DNA from: Streptomyces asoensis
GTDB lineage: Bacteria; Actinomycetota; Actinomycetes; Streptomycetales; Streptomycetaceae
Direction of reading: 5' to 3'
NCBI RefSeq assembly: GCF_013085465.1
Contig: NZ_CP049838.1
Coordinates: 682,001 to 746,000 of the forward strand
Length of the DNA: 64,000 bases
Shown here: one piece after another, positions 52,976-61,884 of the stretch
Layout of the letters: each line of letters opens with the position of its first letter
Numbering within the stretch: position 1 is the stretch's first letter
Notes under the pieces: generated by a model
What the model saw: only the letters and a program-made list of their open reading frames with translations
Database searches by the model: none
Told to the model about the DNA's origin: nothing
Made by a program: the position numbers and the translations under genes

Positions 52976-53032
52976 TTGACGGCCGTCTTATGACTGCGTA
53001 GACATGACAGCGCAGACATGACTGCGCAGTCA
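52976..53032 (+). promoter_or_regulatory. Putative promoter and 14-bp triple repeat upstream of the second LacI gene
   Basis: TTGACG (52976-52981) and TAGACA (52999-53004) are spaced 17 bases apart and resemble a housekeeping promoter. Overlapping it are three 14-bp units TGACWGCGYAGWCA at 52991, 53005 and 53019. The last unit (53019-53032) is the perfect palindrome TGACTGCGCAGTCA. This is probably the autoregulatory operator of the following LacI gene. Confidence 0.7.
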
Positions 53033-53084
53033 GGCGCACGACGTCTGGCATCATCGTGCGCACGTGCGGCCACCGGGAGACACC

Positions 53085-54227
53085 ATGACGCGAGGAACAG
53101 GGCGGGGCGGGAACTCCGCGGCGCCACGCAGCGTGGACGTGGCCCGCCTGGCCGGCGTCTCGCAGAAGACGGTTTCCCGGGTCTTCAACGACGAGCAGTA
53201 CGTCTCCGCCGATGTGCGCCGACGCGTCCTCGAAGCCGCCGAACAGCTCGGCTACCGGCGCAACAACGCCGCCCGGGCACTGGCCTCCGGGAGGACCCGC
53301 TCCATCGGCGTGGTGACGCTGGGCACCGCCCTGTACGGGCCCGCCTCGCTGCTCATGGGAGTCGAGCGGGCCCTCCGGGACACGGGATACGCGCTCCGGG
53401 TGGTCAACACGATGGAGGGGGACCCGGCCGGCATCACCGGTGCCGTGGACTCGCTCCTCGATCAGGGGGTCGACGGCATCGTCATCTCCGAGCCGATCGA
53501 CGAACAGGGAGCCGACGGTGAGGTCTCCCTCCGCGTCGACGTGCCGGTCCTCGTCCTCGGCGCGCCGTCCCCCGTCGTCGCGCCCACGGTACTGACCGCG
53601 GGCGACGGAGCCGACCTGATGGCCCGCGTCGCCACCGAACACCTCCTGGACCTCGGGCACACGACGGTCCATCACCTGGCCGGACCGCGGCGCTGGTACG
53701 CCGCCCGGGACCGGCTGGAGGGCTGGCGGACCACGCTGGCCGCCCACGGCAGGGACGTGCCGCCGGTCGTCGAGGGCGACTGGTCGGCCGCGTCCGGATA
53801 CGCCGCCGGACGAAAGCTGGCCGCGGACACCGCCGTCACCGCCGTGTTCGCCGCCAACGACGACATGGCGATCGGTCTGATCCGCGCGCTGACGGAGGCG
53901 GGACGGCGGGTGCCCCAGGACGTCAGCGTCGTCGGCTTCGACGACGTTCCGGTCGCCGCCTATGTGACTCCTCCGCTGACCACGGTGCCGCAGCCCTTCG
54001 ACGCCGTGGCGCAGGAGGGACTCAAGCGCCTGGTGCACACCATCGAGAACCCGGAAGCGGATCCGCTGCCGGCGAGCGACCCACCGGTCGACCTCGTCGT
54101 CCGGTCCTCGACCGCGCCCCCGCCGAACCGGACGACCCCGGCTCGCGGACGGCGCACCGCCGCCGCCTCGCGCGCGGCCGCGCCCACTGCGCCACCGGCG
54201 AACGGAGGCCACTCGACACCGCACTGA
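53085..54227 (+). CDS. LacI-family transcriptional regulator of the GH42 locus
   Basis: 380 residues from the ATG at 53085, with GGGAGA five bases upstream. DNA-binding domain: SVDVARLAGVSQKTVSRVFNDEQYVSADVRRRVLEAAEQLGYRRNNAARALASGRT. The effector domain has IGVVTLGTALYGPASLLMGVERAL, DGIVISEPIDEQ, TTVHHLAGPRRWYAARDRLEGW and the FAANDDMAIGLIRAL motif, ending GFDDVPVAAYVTPPLTTVPQP. The C-tail is a basic Ala/Pro stretch. The tryptophan and tyrosine pattern near residue 205 resembles LacI/GalR members that sense galactosides. It precedes a binding protein, two permeases and a GH42 enzyme. Confidence 0.92.
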   Translation: MTRGTGRGGNSAAPRSVDVARLAGVSQKTVSRVFNDEQYVSADVRRRVLEAAEQLGYRRNNAARALASGRTRSIGVVTLGTALYGPASLLMGVERALRDTGYALRVVNTMEGDPAGITGAVDSLLDQGVDGIVISEPIDEQGADGEVSLRVDVPVLVLGAPSPVVAPTVLTAGDGADLMARVATEHLLDLGHTTVHHLAGPRRWYAARDRLEGWRTTLAAHGRDVPPVVEGDWSAASGYAAGRKLAADTAVTAVFAANDDMAIGLIRALTEAGRRVPQDVSVVGFDDVPVAAYVTPPLTTVPQPFDAVAQEGLKRLVHTIENPEADPLPASDPPVDLVVRSSTAPPPNRTTPARGRRTAAASRAAAPTAPPANGGHSTPH

Positions 54228-54523
54228 ACAGCACGATCCGACCCGGCCGACCACCCTCATGGCCGCGCGCGTGACCCGAAGCCGAGCCGCTGTACCGTCC
54301 GCGCCCTTCGCCACCGGCCCGTTGTCGGAGCCGCACCGGGCCGCCGCTGATCGCGGCGGACCCTGAGCCAGGTCTCCGACCTTCGCAGCCTCCCTCTCCC
54401 CCTCCTCAGCCTCGACCGCATCGGTGTGTCCGCCCCGGTCGTCGCGCCCACGCCTTCCTCCACCACGCCTGCGCACGCCCTCGCCAGGCGTGCCGTGACC
54501 ATCGCCTCCGGCGGGAGTTCACC

Positions 54524-55921
54524 ATGCCCCAGAACACGTCCACATTCATGTCCGGCCCCTCCCCGATGAGCCGCCGGCTGTTCCTCACCACGACGGGCGC
54601 CCTGTCGCTCGGCGCCGCCCTCACCGCCTGCGGCGGGAACGACTCCGGCGGTTCCGCCGGCTCCGGCAAGCCGGTCGGGCAGGCCGACATCGACAAGGCG
54701 ATGAAGACGCCGACCGAGCTGACGTTCTGGACCTGGGTCCCGAACATGGACAAGGAGGTCGCGCTCTTCGAGAAGCGGTACCCGGCCATCAAGGTCAAGG
54801 TGGTCAACGCCGGCCAGGGCACCCCGCAGTACACCAAGCTGCGGACGGCCCTGAAGGCAGGCAGCGGCGCCCCGGACATGGTGCAGATCGAGTACCAGGC
54901 CATTCCGACCTTCACCATCACCGACAGCCTGCTGGACCTGCGGCCGTACGGCGCCGCCGCGCTCAAGTCCACCTTCGTGGACTGGACCTGGTCCCAGGTC
55001 AGCGGCAACGACGGCGAGATATGGGCGATCCCCCAGGACACCGGGCCGATGGGCATGCTGTACCGGCAGGACATCTTCGACCAGCACGGCATCGAAGTGC
55101 CGGGAACCTGGGACGAGTTCGCCGCCGCGGCCCGCAAGCTGCACAAGGCCGACCCCGACGTCTACCTCACGAACCTCGCGGCCAACCAGGTCGCCGCCTG
55201 GCACGGCCTGTTGTGGCAGGCGGGCGCCAAACCGTACGTGACGTCCGGCAAGGGCGACATCACCATCAGCGTCGACGACAGCGTCTCCCAGAAGCTGGGC
55301 GCGTACTGGGGCGGCCTCGCGAAGGAGGGGGTCATCGGCGTCGAACCCGACTTCACCGACTCCTGGTACGCGGCGCTCAACAAGGGCAAGTACGCCACCT
55401 GGATCACCGCCGCCTGGGGTCCGGTCTTCCTCTCCGGCTCCGCGAAGGCCACCGCGGGCAAGTGGCGGGCGGCCCCGCTGCCGCAGTGGGACGCGGCCAA
55501 GCCCAGCTCGGGCAACTGGGGCGGCTCGACGACCGCCGTCATCCGCTCCACCAAGAACCCCGTCGCGGCGGCGGTGTTCGCGCAGTTCCTCAACACCGAC
55601 CCGGCCAGCGCGAGGATGTTCGCCACCGAGCAGTTCTTCTTCCCGGCGACCAAGTCCCTGCTGACGGACGCGGAGTTCGTCTCGGACGCCCCGTCCTTCT
55701 ACGGCGGTCAGAAGGTCAACCAGGTCTTCGCCGACATCGGCTCCACGGTCAACTCCTCCTTCCAGTGGCCCCCGTTCCTCGACCAGGCGGCGACCGACTG
55801 GACGGAGACCGTCGGCAAGTCCCTCGCCGACAGGACCGACACCGTCCGCGCGCTCGGCACCTGGCAGTCACGGCTGACCTCGTACGCCAAGAACCAGGGC
55901 TTCACCGTCAAGGGGAGTTGA
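54524..55921 (+). CDS. ABC transporter sugar-binding lipoprotein
   Basis: 465 residues from the ATG at 54524 (GGGAG upstream). Tat-like lipoprotein signal with SRRLFLTTTGALSLG and lipobox ALTAC. The typical family 1 extracellular solute-binding pattern follows: TELTFWTWVPNMDKEVALFEKRYPAIKVKVVN, LKAGSGAPDMVQIEYQAIPTF, GEIWAIPQDTGPMGMLYRQDIF and PVAAAVFAQFLNT. The 296 bases upstream, after the LacI gene, show no clear palindrome. It delivers sugar to the two permeases encoded immediately downstream. Confidence 0.92.
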   Translation: MPQNTSTFMSGPSPMSRRLFLTTTGALSLGAALTACGGNDSGGSAGSGKPVGQADIDKAMKTPTELTFWTWVPNMDKEVALFEKRYPAIKVKVVNAGQGTPQYTKLRTALKAGSGAPDMVQIEYQAIPTFTITDSLLDLRPYGAAALKSTFVDWTWSQVSGNDGEIWAIPQDTGPMGMLYRQDIFDQHGIEVPGTWDEFAAAARKLHKADPDVYLTNLAANQVAAWHGLLWQAGAKPYVTSGKGDITISVDDSVSQKLGAYWGGLAKEGVIGVEPDFTDSWYAALNKGKYATWITAAWGPVFLSGSAKATAGKWRAAPLPQWDAAKPSSGNWGGSTTAVIRSTKNPVAAAVFAQFLNTDPASARMFATEQFFFPATKSLLTDAEFVSDAPSFYGGQKVNQVFADIGSTVNSSFQWPPFLDQAATDWTETVGKSLADRTDTVRALGTWQSRLTSYAKNQGFTVKGS

Positions 55922-55922
55922 G

Positions 55923-56792
55923 ATGCGCCGTCAAAGGGCGGCCGGACCGCTGTTCGTCGCACCGTTCATGGTGCTGTTCCTGCTGCTCTTCCTCGCCCCG
56001 CTCGGCTACGCCGCCTACCTCAGCCTGTTCCAGGAACGCCTCATCGGCGGCACGGCGTTCGTCGGGCTCGACAACTACGCCCAGGCCCTGAGCGATCCGC
56101 AGTTCCTGCACGGCATCGGGCGCGTCGCGCTGTTCTTCGTGTTCCAGGTCCCCGTGATGCTGCTGCTGGCGCTGGTGTTCGCCCTGGCCCTCGACAGCGG
56201 GCTGCTCCGGCTCGCCCGTGTCATCCGGCTGGGCATCTTCGTCCCGTACGCCGTCCCGAGCGTGGTCGCCGCGCTCATGTGGGGCTATCTGTACGGGCCG
56301 GACTTCGGCCCCTTCGCTCAGCTCAGCCGCGAACTCAGCCTGCCCGTCCCGGACTTCCTCAGCGAAGGGTGGATGCTCGGCAGCCTGGCGAACATCGTGA
56401 CGTGGGAGTTCGTCGGCTACAACATGATCATCCTGTACGCCGCCCTGCGCACCGTCCCCGAGGAGCTGTACGAGGCGGCCGCGGTCGACGGGGCCGGCGC
56501 CTGGCGGACCGCCTGGTCGATCAAGCTGCCGGCGCTGCGCCCGGCGCTGATGCTCACCCTGCTGTTCTCGGTGATCGGCAGCTTCCAGCTCTTCAACGAG
56601 CCGAAGCTGCTGATGAACATCGCCCCGGACGTGATCAGCAGCTCCTACACCGCCAACCTCTACGCCTACACGCTCGCCTTCACCGGCCAGCAGGTCAACT
56701 ACGCGGCCACGGTGTCCTTCCTGCTCGGCCTCGTCATCGTGATCGCCTCCTACGCCGTCCTGCTCACCGCGAACCGCAGGAGGACCTCGTGA
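55923..56792 (+). CDS. Sugar ABC transporter permease (MalF-like)
   Basis: 289 residues; its start follows the binding-protein stop by a single base, and its own stop overlaps the next start (GTGA). Six transmembrane helices; first helix AAGPLFVAPFMVLFLLLFLAPLGYAAYLSLF, conserved FVGLDNYAQAL loop, and EAA motif ELYEAAAVDGAGAWRTAWSIKLPALRPALML. It forms a heterodimeric channel with the following gene and needs an external ATPase. Confidence 0.93.
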   Translation: MRRQRAAGPLFVAPFMVLFLLLFLAPLGYAAYLSLFQERLIGGTAFVGLDNYAQALSDPQFLHGIGRVALFFVFQVPVMLLLALVFALALDSGLLRLARVIRLGIFVPYAVPSVVAALMWGYLYGPDFGPFAQLSRELSLPVPDFLSEGWMLGSLANIVTWEFVGYNMIILYAALRTVPEELYEAAAVDGAGAWRTAWSIKLPALRPALMLTLLFSVIGSFQLFNEPKLLMNIAPDVISSSYTANLYAYTLAFTGQQVNYAATVSFLLGLVIVIASYAVLLTANRRRTS

Positions 56793-57721
56793 CGACCACG
56801 ACCCCCACGGCCACGATCGCCGAGCCGACGCGGCCGGCCCCCGCCACTCCCCCGGGACGCCGTCGGCGCGGGCCCCGGCGCAGCACCCCGCTGACGATCG
56901 CCATGCTGGCCGCCCTGGCCTACTTCCTCCTCCCCCTCTGCTGGCTGCTGATCGCCTCGACCAAGAGCACCCAGGACCTGTTCAACAGCTTCGGCCTCTG
57001 GTTCTCGCACACCCCACAGCTGCTGACGAACGTCAGGGAGACCTTCACCCAGGACGACGGGGTCTTCGTGCGCTGGCTGCTCAACACGGTGCTGTACGCG
57101 GGTGTCAGCGCGGTCGGGGCCGCCCTGCTCGCGGCCGCCGGCGGGTACGGCTTCGCGAAGTTCCGCTTCCGTGGCGACCGGACCGCCTTCAACCTGGTGC
57201 TCGGCGCCGTCATGGTCCCGACCACCGCGCTGGCGATCCCGACCTATCTGCTCTTCGCCAAGGCGGGCCTGGTCAACACGCCTTGGGCGGTCGTCCTGCC
57301 CTCCCTGGTCAATCCCTTCGGCCTCTACCTCATGCGTGTCTACGCGCAGGACGCCGTCCCGGACAGCGTCCTGGAGGCCGCCCGCATCGACGGGGCCGGC
57401 GAGGCCCGGATCTTCTTCCGGATCGCCCTGCGGCTGCTGGGTCCCGGCCTGGTGACGGTGCTGCTGTTCACCCTGGTGGCGACCTGGAACAACTACTTCC
57501 TGCCGCTGATCATGCTCAACGACCCGGATCTGTACCCGATCACGGTCGGCCTCTCCTCCTGGGCCGCGCAGGCGCAGAACGGCGGGGCCGGCGCCAGCAG
57601 CGACATGCTCGCGCTGGTCGTGACCGGATCCCTGATCTCGATCGTCCCGCTCGTCGTGGCCTTCCTGCTGCTCCAGCGGTACTGGCAGAGCGGCCTGGCC
57701 GCCGGCGGCGTCAAGCAGTAA
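56789..57721 (+). CDS. Sugar ABC transporter permease (MalG-like)
   Basis: 310 residues from a GTG at 56789 with AGGAGG five bases upstream and a four-base overlap with the previous gene. A cytoplasmic Pro/Arg-rich N-terminus (1-35) precedes six helices. The EAA loop is SVLEAARIDGAGEARIFFRIALRLLGPGLV, and the QSGLAAGGVK end is characteristic of MalG relatives. No ATPase gene follows, consistent with use of a shared MsiK-type ATPase encoded elsewhere. Confidence 0.93.
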   Translation: MTTTTPTATIAEPTRPAPATPPGRRRRGPRRSTPLTIAMLAALAYFLLPLCWLLIASTKSTQDLFNSFGLWFSHTPQLLTNVRETFTQDDGVFVRWLLNTVLYAGVSAVGAALLAAAGGYGFAKFRFRGDRTAFNLVLGAVMVPTTALAIPTYLLFAKAGLVNTPWAVVLPSLVNPFGLYLMRVYAQDAVPDSVLEAARIDGAGEARIFFRIALRLLGPGLVTVLLFTLVATWNNYFLPLIMLNDPDLYPITVGLSSWAAQAQNGGAGASSDMLALVVTGSLISIVPLVVAFLLLQRYWQSGLAAGGVKQ

Positions 57722-57789
57722 CCCCTTCCCCGTGTTTCCCCTGCTCCCCCTTGCTTGCCCTGCTTCCCCTTGTTTCCCTTGTTCCCTCC
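57722..57789 (+). repeat. Adenine-free pyrimidine tract between permease and GH42 gene
   Basis: From just after the permease stop to the GH42 ribosome binding site, 68 bases contain no adenine and consist of C/T runs broken by single guanines. They form imperfect repeats of about ten bases (TGCTTCCCCT, TGTTTCCCT and similar). It ends at the GGAGG before the ATG at 57803. Confidence 0.75.
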
Positions 57790-57802
57790 GGAGGTTTCCT
57801 TC

Positions 57803-59938
57803 ATGGCGGCTCTGCCTGCCCGCGTCCTCTTCGGTGCCGCGTACTACCACGAGTACCGGCCCCCCTACGGCGACGAACGCCCCGGCGAACGCCTCAAGAC
57901 CGACCTCGACCTGATGGCCGACGCGCGTGTCACCGTCATCCGGGTCGGCGAGTCGGTGTGGTCGACCTGGGAGCCGGAGAACGGGCGATTCGACCTCGAC
58001 TGGCTCCAGCCGGTGCTGGACGGTGCCCACGAGCGCGGCATCTCCGTCGTCCTCGGCACACCGACGTACGCCGTCCCGCCGTGGCTGGTCCGGCAGTACC
58101 CGGAGATCACGGGTGAGCGGCGGACCGGTGAGCGCATCGGCTGGGGCGCCCGCCAGGAGGTCGACTTCACCCACCCCGGCTTCCGGTTCCACGCCGAGCG
58201 GGTGATCCGTAAGATCGTCGCCCGGTACGCCGGGCACCCCGCGGTCATCGGCTTCCAGGTCGACAACGAGCCGGGCCTGGAGCTCTTCCACAACCACGGT
58301 GTCTTCCAGCGCTTCGTGGACCACCTGCGCGAGACGTACGGCGACGTCGAGACCCTCAACCGCGAGTGGGGGCTGGTCTACTGGTCGCACCGGCTGTCGA
58401 CGTGGGCCGACCTGTGGACGCCGGACGGCAACGCGCAGCCCCAGTACGACGTCGCCTGGCGGGCGTTCCAGGCCCGCCAGGTCACCGAGTTCATCGGCTG
58501 GCAGGCGGACCTCGTCCGCGAGTACGCCCACCCCGGGCAGTTCGTCACCACCTGCATCTCCTACACCCGCCCCGCGGTGGAGGACGACGAGCTGACCGAC
58601 CGCCTCGACATCGCCACCGGCAACCCGTACTACGACATGCAGGACGGCCTCCTGCTCCCGGACCCCGCCCCGGACGACCACGAACAGAAGTGGAAGACCA
58701 CCGGCGTGTGGGCGCTGTACCAGACCGCCGACTGGATGTTCTCCTCCCGCCAGGAGCCGTTCCTGGTGACCGAGACCGACGCCGGCTCCATCGGCTTCCC
58801 CTGGGACAACCGGCCCGCCTACGACGGCCAGTGGCGGCAGGCCGCCTGGGCGCTCGTCGCTCGCGGCGCCCGCATGATCGAGTACTGGCACTGGAACACC
58901 CTGCACTTCGGCGCCGAGACCTACTGGGGAGGCGTCCTCCCCCACACCGGTCAGCCCGGCCGGACCTACGCCGAACTCGCCCGTCTGGGCGCTGAGTTCG
59001 AGGCGGCCGGTCCACTGGTCGCCGGGCTCGAACCGGACGCGGACATCACGATGGTGTACTCGACGCCGAGCAAGTGGCTGATGCAGAAGTACCCGCCGCT
59101 GGCCAAGCCGGACGGCGAACCGGACCCGGCCGCCTACCACCGCCTCTTCGACCCCTTCTACCGCGGCGCGTTCGAGGCCGGCCGCCAGGTGCGCATCGTG
59201 CACGCCCGCCAGCTGCACGACCCGCGCGGCGAGAGGGAGGGGCTGACGCCCGAGGAGGCCGTCCGCCGTCATCCGGTGCTCGTGGTGCCGGCGTTGTACC
59301 TCGCGGCCGACTCGACGCTCGACTGGCTCGCGGCCTACGCCGAGGCCGGCGGCCATCTCGTCCTCGGCCCGCGCACCGGCTACGCCGACCACGAGGCCCG
59401 GGCCCGGCACGAGGCGGCCCCCGGCCGGCTGACCGACGTCGCGGGCGTCCGGTACGACGAGTTCAGCAATCTCGTCGGGGAGGTTCCCGTGCGGTCGGCG
59501 TCCGGGGGCCCGCTCGACCTTCCCGAGGGTGCGACGGCGACCCGCTGGGCCGACGGCCTGACCGTCACCGACGCCGAGGTGCTGGTCACCTACGACCATC
59601 CGCATTTCGGGCGCTGGCCCGCGGTCACCAGCCGTCGGCACGGCGCGGGCCGGGTCACGTACGTCGGCACCGCGCCCGGACGCGACCTCGCCCGGGCGCT
59701 GGCCGAATGGCTCGCGCCGGCCGCGCGTCACGCCTGGCGCGACCTGCCGGCCTCCGTCACCGCGACGACCGGCACCGCACCCGACGGACGACGCGTCCAC
59801 ATCGTCCACAACTGGAGCTGGGAGCCCGCGGGCGTCCACGTCCCGCTGGCCCTCTCCGACGTCCTGACCGGCGCCTCCGTCCCCGCGGGCGCCACCCTGG
59901 ACCTCGGCCCCTGGGACGTACGCGTCCTCGTCGTCTGA
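57803..59938 (+). CDS. Beta-galactosidase, GH42
   Basis: 711 residues from the ATG at 57803, with CCGGAGG eight bases upstream; no signal peptide, so cytoplasmic. The GH42 barrel starts LFGAAYYHEYRP and includes VIRVGESVWSTWEPENGRFDLDWL, acid/base Glu156 in FQVDNEPG and nucleophile Glu324 in LVTETDAGSIGF. YWHWNTLHFGAETYWGGVL follows. A trimerisation-like domain (about 420-630; LVVPALYLAADSTLDWLAAYAEAGGHLVLGPRTGY) and a small C-terminal beta domain complete the family architecture. It would release galactose from imported beta-galactosides, matching the importer encoded upstream. Confidence 0.93.
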   Translation: MAALPARVLFGAAYYHEYRPPYGDERPGERLKTDLDLMADARVTVIRVGESVWSTWEPENGRFDLDWLQPVLDGAHERGISVVLGTPTYAVPPWLVRQYPEITGERRTGERIGWGARQEVDFTHPGFRFHAERVIRKIVARYAGHPAVIGFQVDNEPGLELFHNHGVFQRFVDHLRETYGDVETLNREWGLVYWSHRLSTWADLWTPDGNAQPQYDVAWRAFQARQVTEFIGWQADLVREYAHPGQFVTTCISYTRPAVEDDELTDRLDIATGNPYYDMQDGLLLPDPAPDDHEQKWKTTGVWALYQTADWMFSSRQEPFLVTETDAGSIGFPWDNRPAYDGQWRQAAWALVARGARMIEYWHWNTLHFGAETYWGGVLPHTGQPGRTYAELARLGAEFEAAGPLVAGLEPDADITMVYSTPSKWLMQKYPPLAKPDGEPDPAAYHRLFDPFYRGAFEAGRQVRIVHARQLHDPRGEREGLTPEEAVRRHPVLVVPALYLAADSTLDWLAAYAEAGGHLVLGPRTGYADHEARARHEAAPGRLTDVAGVRYDEFSNLVGEVPVRSASGGPLDLPEGATATRWADGLTVTDAEVLVTYDHPHFGRWPAVTSRRHGAGRVTYVGTAPGRDLARALAEWLAPAARHAWRDLPASVTATTGTAPDGRRVHIVHNWSWEPAGVHVPLALSDVLTGASVPAGATLDLGPWDVRVLVV

Positions 59939-59984
59939 CCCGACCCCCACGGACATCGCCGTGGCCGTCCCCCGAGGAGGGGCT

Positions 59985-61790
59985 GTGCAGAGAAGAAGAA
60001 CAGGCCGAGTGCTGGGAACCGTCGTCGCGGCGTCCGCGATGCTGGCGATCCCCATGACCGGCGCGCAGGCGTACAACCCGACGGGCGGGATCCTCTACCA
60101 GCTCGGCAGCGAGCCGTGCCTGAAGGGGCGGGGCAACTGCGCGATCTACCCGAAGTCGGCGGAGCTGCCGGGCGGACGTCTGGTCGCGTCCTTCGAGAAG
60201 TCCACGGTCGTGACGGCGACGGGCAGCGCCGACCGGCAGACCCTCCCGGTCTACAAGAGCGACGACCACGGAACGACCTGGCAGTCGCTGTCGGAGGTCA
60301 AGGCTCCGGCGTATCTGTCCGGCGATGCCAAGTACGCGAAGTACACGAGCAACTGGACCAACCCGTACCTGTACGTCCTTCCGCAGGACCTCGGGAATCT
60401 GAAGGAGGGCACGCTGCTGCTCGCGAGCGTCGTGTCGGGCGACGACTCCTACTACAAGGAGCACAAGGCGGCCGACCCGAACTGGACGCCGACCAACGAC
60501 GGCGACCGCAAGGACCTGGCGATCGCGCTGTACTCCAGCACCGACGACGGTGCGACATGGAAGGTCGAGAACGTCGTCGCCACCGGCGGCTGGCAGGGTG
60601 GCAGCGCGGGCGCGGTGGGCCAGAACATCGCGGCCGCGAACACGAGCCGACAGGTGGATCCCGTCTGGGAGCCGTATCTGATGGTCCACAAGGGCAAGCT
60701 CGTCTGCTACTACTCCGACGAGAACGACTACACCGGCTTCAACGCGACCACCGGTGTGCCGACCCTCGACCCCGCCAACGACACCGCAACCGACTCTCAG
60801 GGCCAGATCCTCGCCCACAAGACCTGGGACGGCACCGGTGCCCAGTGGAGCGCCCCCGTCGTCGACGTCGCCGGACTGACCCAGAACATGGGCGGCGGCA
60901 AGACGGAGATCGGCGGCGGGCGGCCCGGTATGGCGAACGTCGTCCGGACGACCGACGGCAAGTGGCTGCTGACCTTCGAGTACTGGGGCGGAGGCGTCAA
61001 CACCAAGTACGTGCTCGGCGACGACCCGCTGAAGTTCTACACCGGCTCCGCTACGGGCACGGGCGTCACCGCCCTGCCGCTCGACGCCGGTTCCCACGCG
61101 CTCGCGACGGGCGGCAGTCCGGTGCTCGTCAGGCTGCCCGGTGGCCGCCTGGTCTACAACGCCGCCGGCAGCGGCAACGTCTGGGTCAACGACAGCGGAC
61201 GGAGCGACAGCACCTGGAAGGAGTACCAGACGACCTCACCGGCCGGCTACAGCCGCGACCTCCAGTACGTCGAGGGCACCGGCCGCATCGCGATCCTCAA
61301 CAACCAGGGCACCTCGACGATCGCCTATGCCGAGGTCGACCTCGGCCACTCGGACGGCGCCTACTACCAGTTGGTGAACCGCAGGACCGACCAGGTGATC
61401 GGCACCGGGAACAAGACCAACGACGCGAACATCGGCAACGCGGACGTGCCCGATGTCCGGCTCGAGGCCCCGGGCTCGGCGGCGAACGCGGACACCCAGT
61501 ACTGGCACGTGACGACCGAGCCGAACGGCGGCGTGAGCCTGCTGAACAAGTCGGGCGGCCGGGCGGCGGCCATCTGGACCGGCAATGCCACAGCCGGCCA
61601 GAAGATCGGCCAGTGGGTCGACAACAGCGCCACCGGCAGCTGGAACCTCGTCAGGACCGCCGACGGGTTCTACAAGCTCCAGTCCGTCAGGAACACGAAC
61701 CTGTACCTGACGGGTGCGTCCGCCGGAACGCAGCTGACCCTCCAGAACGCGCTCACCGACGGCTCACAGGACTGGGAGCTCGTCCCGTAG
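59985..61790 (+). CDS. Secreted BNR/sialidase-fold protein with C-terminal ricin-type lectin domain
   Basis: 601 residues from a GTG at 59985 (GAGGAGG upstream). Signal peptide 1 to about 28 (cleavage near GAQAY). Residues 30-450 form a beta-propeller of the sialidase superfamily: YKSDDHGTTWQSLSEV and YSSTDDGATWKVENV are Asp-box motifs, with GNCAIYPKSAELPGGRLVASFE early and GGRPGMANVVRTTDGKWLLTFE later. Residues 465-601 are ricin-B/CBM13-like (YYQLVNRRTDQVIGTG, SLLNKSGGRAAAIW, DGFYKLQSVRNTNLYLTG). The fold includes sialidases and GH93 exo-arabinanases. Given the GH42 neighbour, a plant-glycan exo-enzyme is plausible, but the catalytic residues are not assigned. Confidence 0.8.
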   Translation: MQRRRTGRVLGTVVAASAMLAIPMTGAQAYNPTGGILYQLGSEPCLKGRGNCAIYPKSAELPGGRLVASFEKSTVVTATGSADRQTLPVYKSDDHGTTWQSLSEVKAPAYLSGDAKYAKYTSNWTNPYLYVLPQDLGNLKEGTLLLASVVSGDDSYYKEHKAADPNWTPTNDGDRKDLAIALYSSTDDGATWKVENVVATGGWQGGSAGAVGQNIAAANTSRQVDPVWEPYLMVHKGKLVCYYSDENDYTGFNATTGVPTLDPANDTATDSQGQILAHKTWDGTGAQWSAPVVDVAGLTQNMGGGKTEIGGGRPGMANVVRTTDGKWLLTFEYWGGGVNTKYVLGDDPLKFYTGSATGTGVTALPLDAGSHALATGGSPVLVRLPGGRLVYNAAGSGNVWVNDSGRSDSTWKEYQTTSPAGYSRDLQYVEGTGRIAILNNQGTSTIAYAEVDLGHSDGAYYQLVNRRTDQVIGTGNKTNDANIGNADVPDVRLEAPGSAANADTQYWHVTTEPNGGVSLLNKSGGRAAAIWTGNATAGQKIGQWVDNSATGSWNLVRTADGFYKLQSVRNTNLYLTGASAGTQLTLQNALTDGSQDWELVP

Positions 61791-61860
61791 GGGGTCAGGC
61801 GACGCGGGCGGCCGGGACGGCTCCCGACTCGCCGTCGGCGGACACAGCGCGGGCGCCGAC

Positions 61861-61884
61861 CTGACCGCCGGGATTCGAACCCGG
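61861..61884 (-). other. tRNA 3'-end-like fragment in the 61791-62108 gap
   Basis: On the minus strand this reads CCGGGTTCGAATCCCGG followed by CGGTCAG, which is a perfect five-bp T-stem, a TTCGAAT T-loop and a plausible acceptor 3' strand. No matching 5' acceptor or anticodon arm exists upstream, so it is not a complete tRNA. CCCGGGAAC is duplicated beside it, and an eight-bp hairpin lies at 61892-61923. The rest of the 318-base gap shows only a weak seven-bp hairpin (61834-61860). Confidence 0.45.

Noticed and set aside
52991..53032. CRISPR or origin-type iterons
   Set aside because: Three 14-bp units without spacers, placed over a promoter of a LacI gene, fit an operator array; no cas or replication genes are near.
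56750..60076. A 1108-codon minus-strand open frame opposite the permease and GH42 genes
   Set aside because: Its translation is Val/Gly/Arg-rich without motifs, and the opposite strand encodes clearly recognisable ABC and GH42 proteins.
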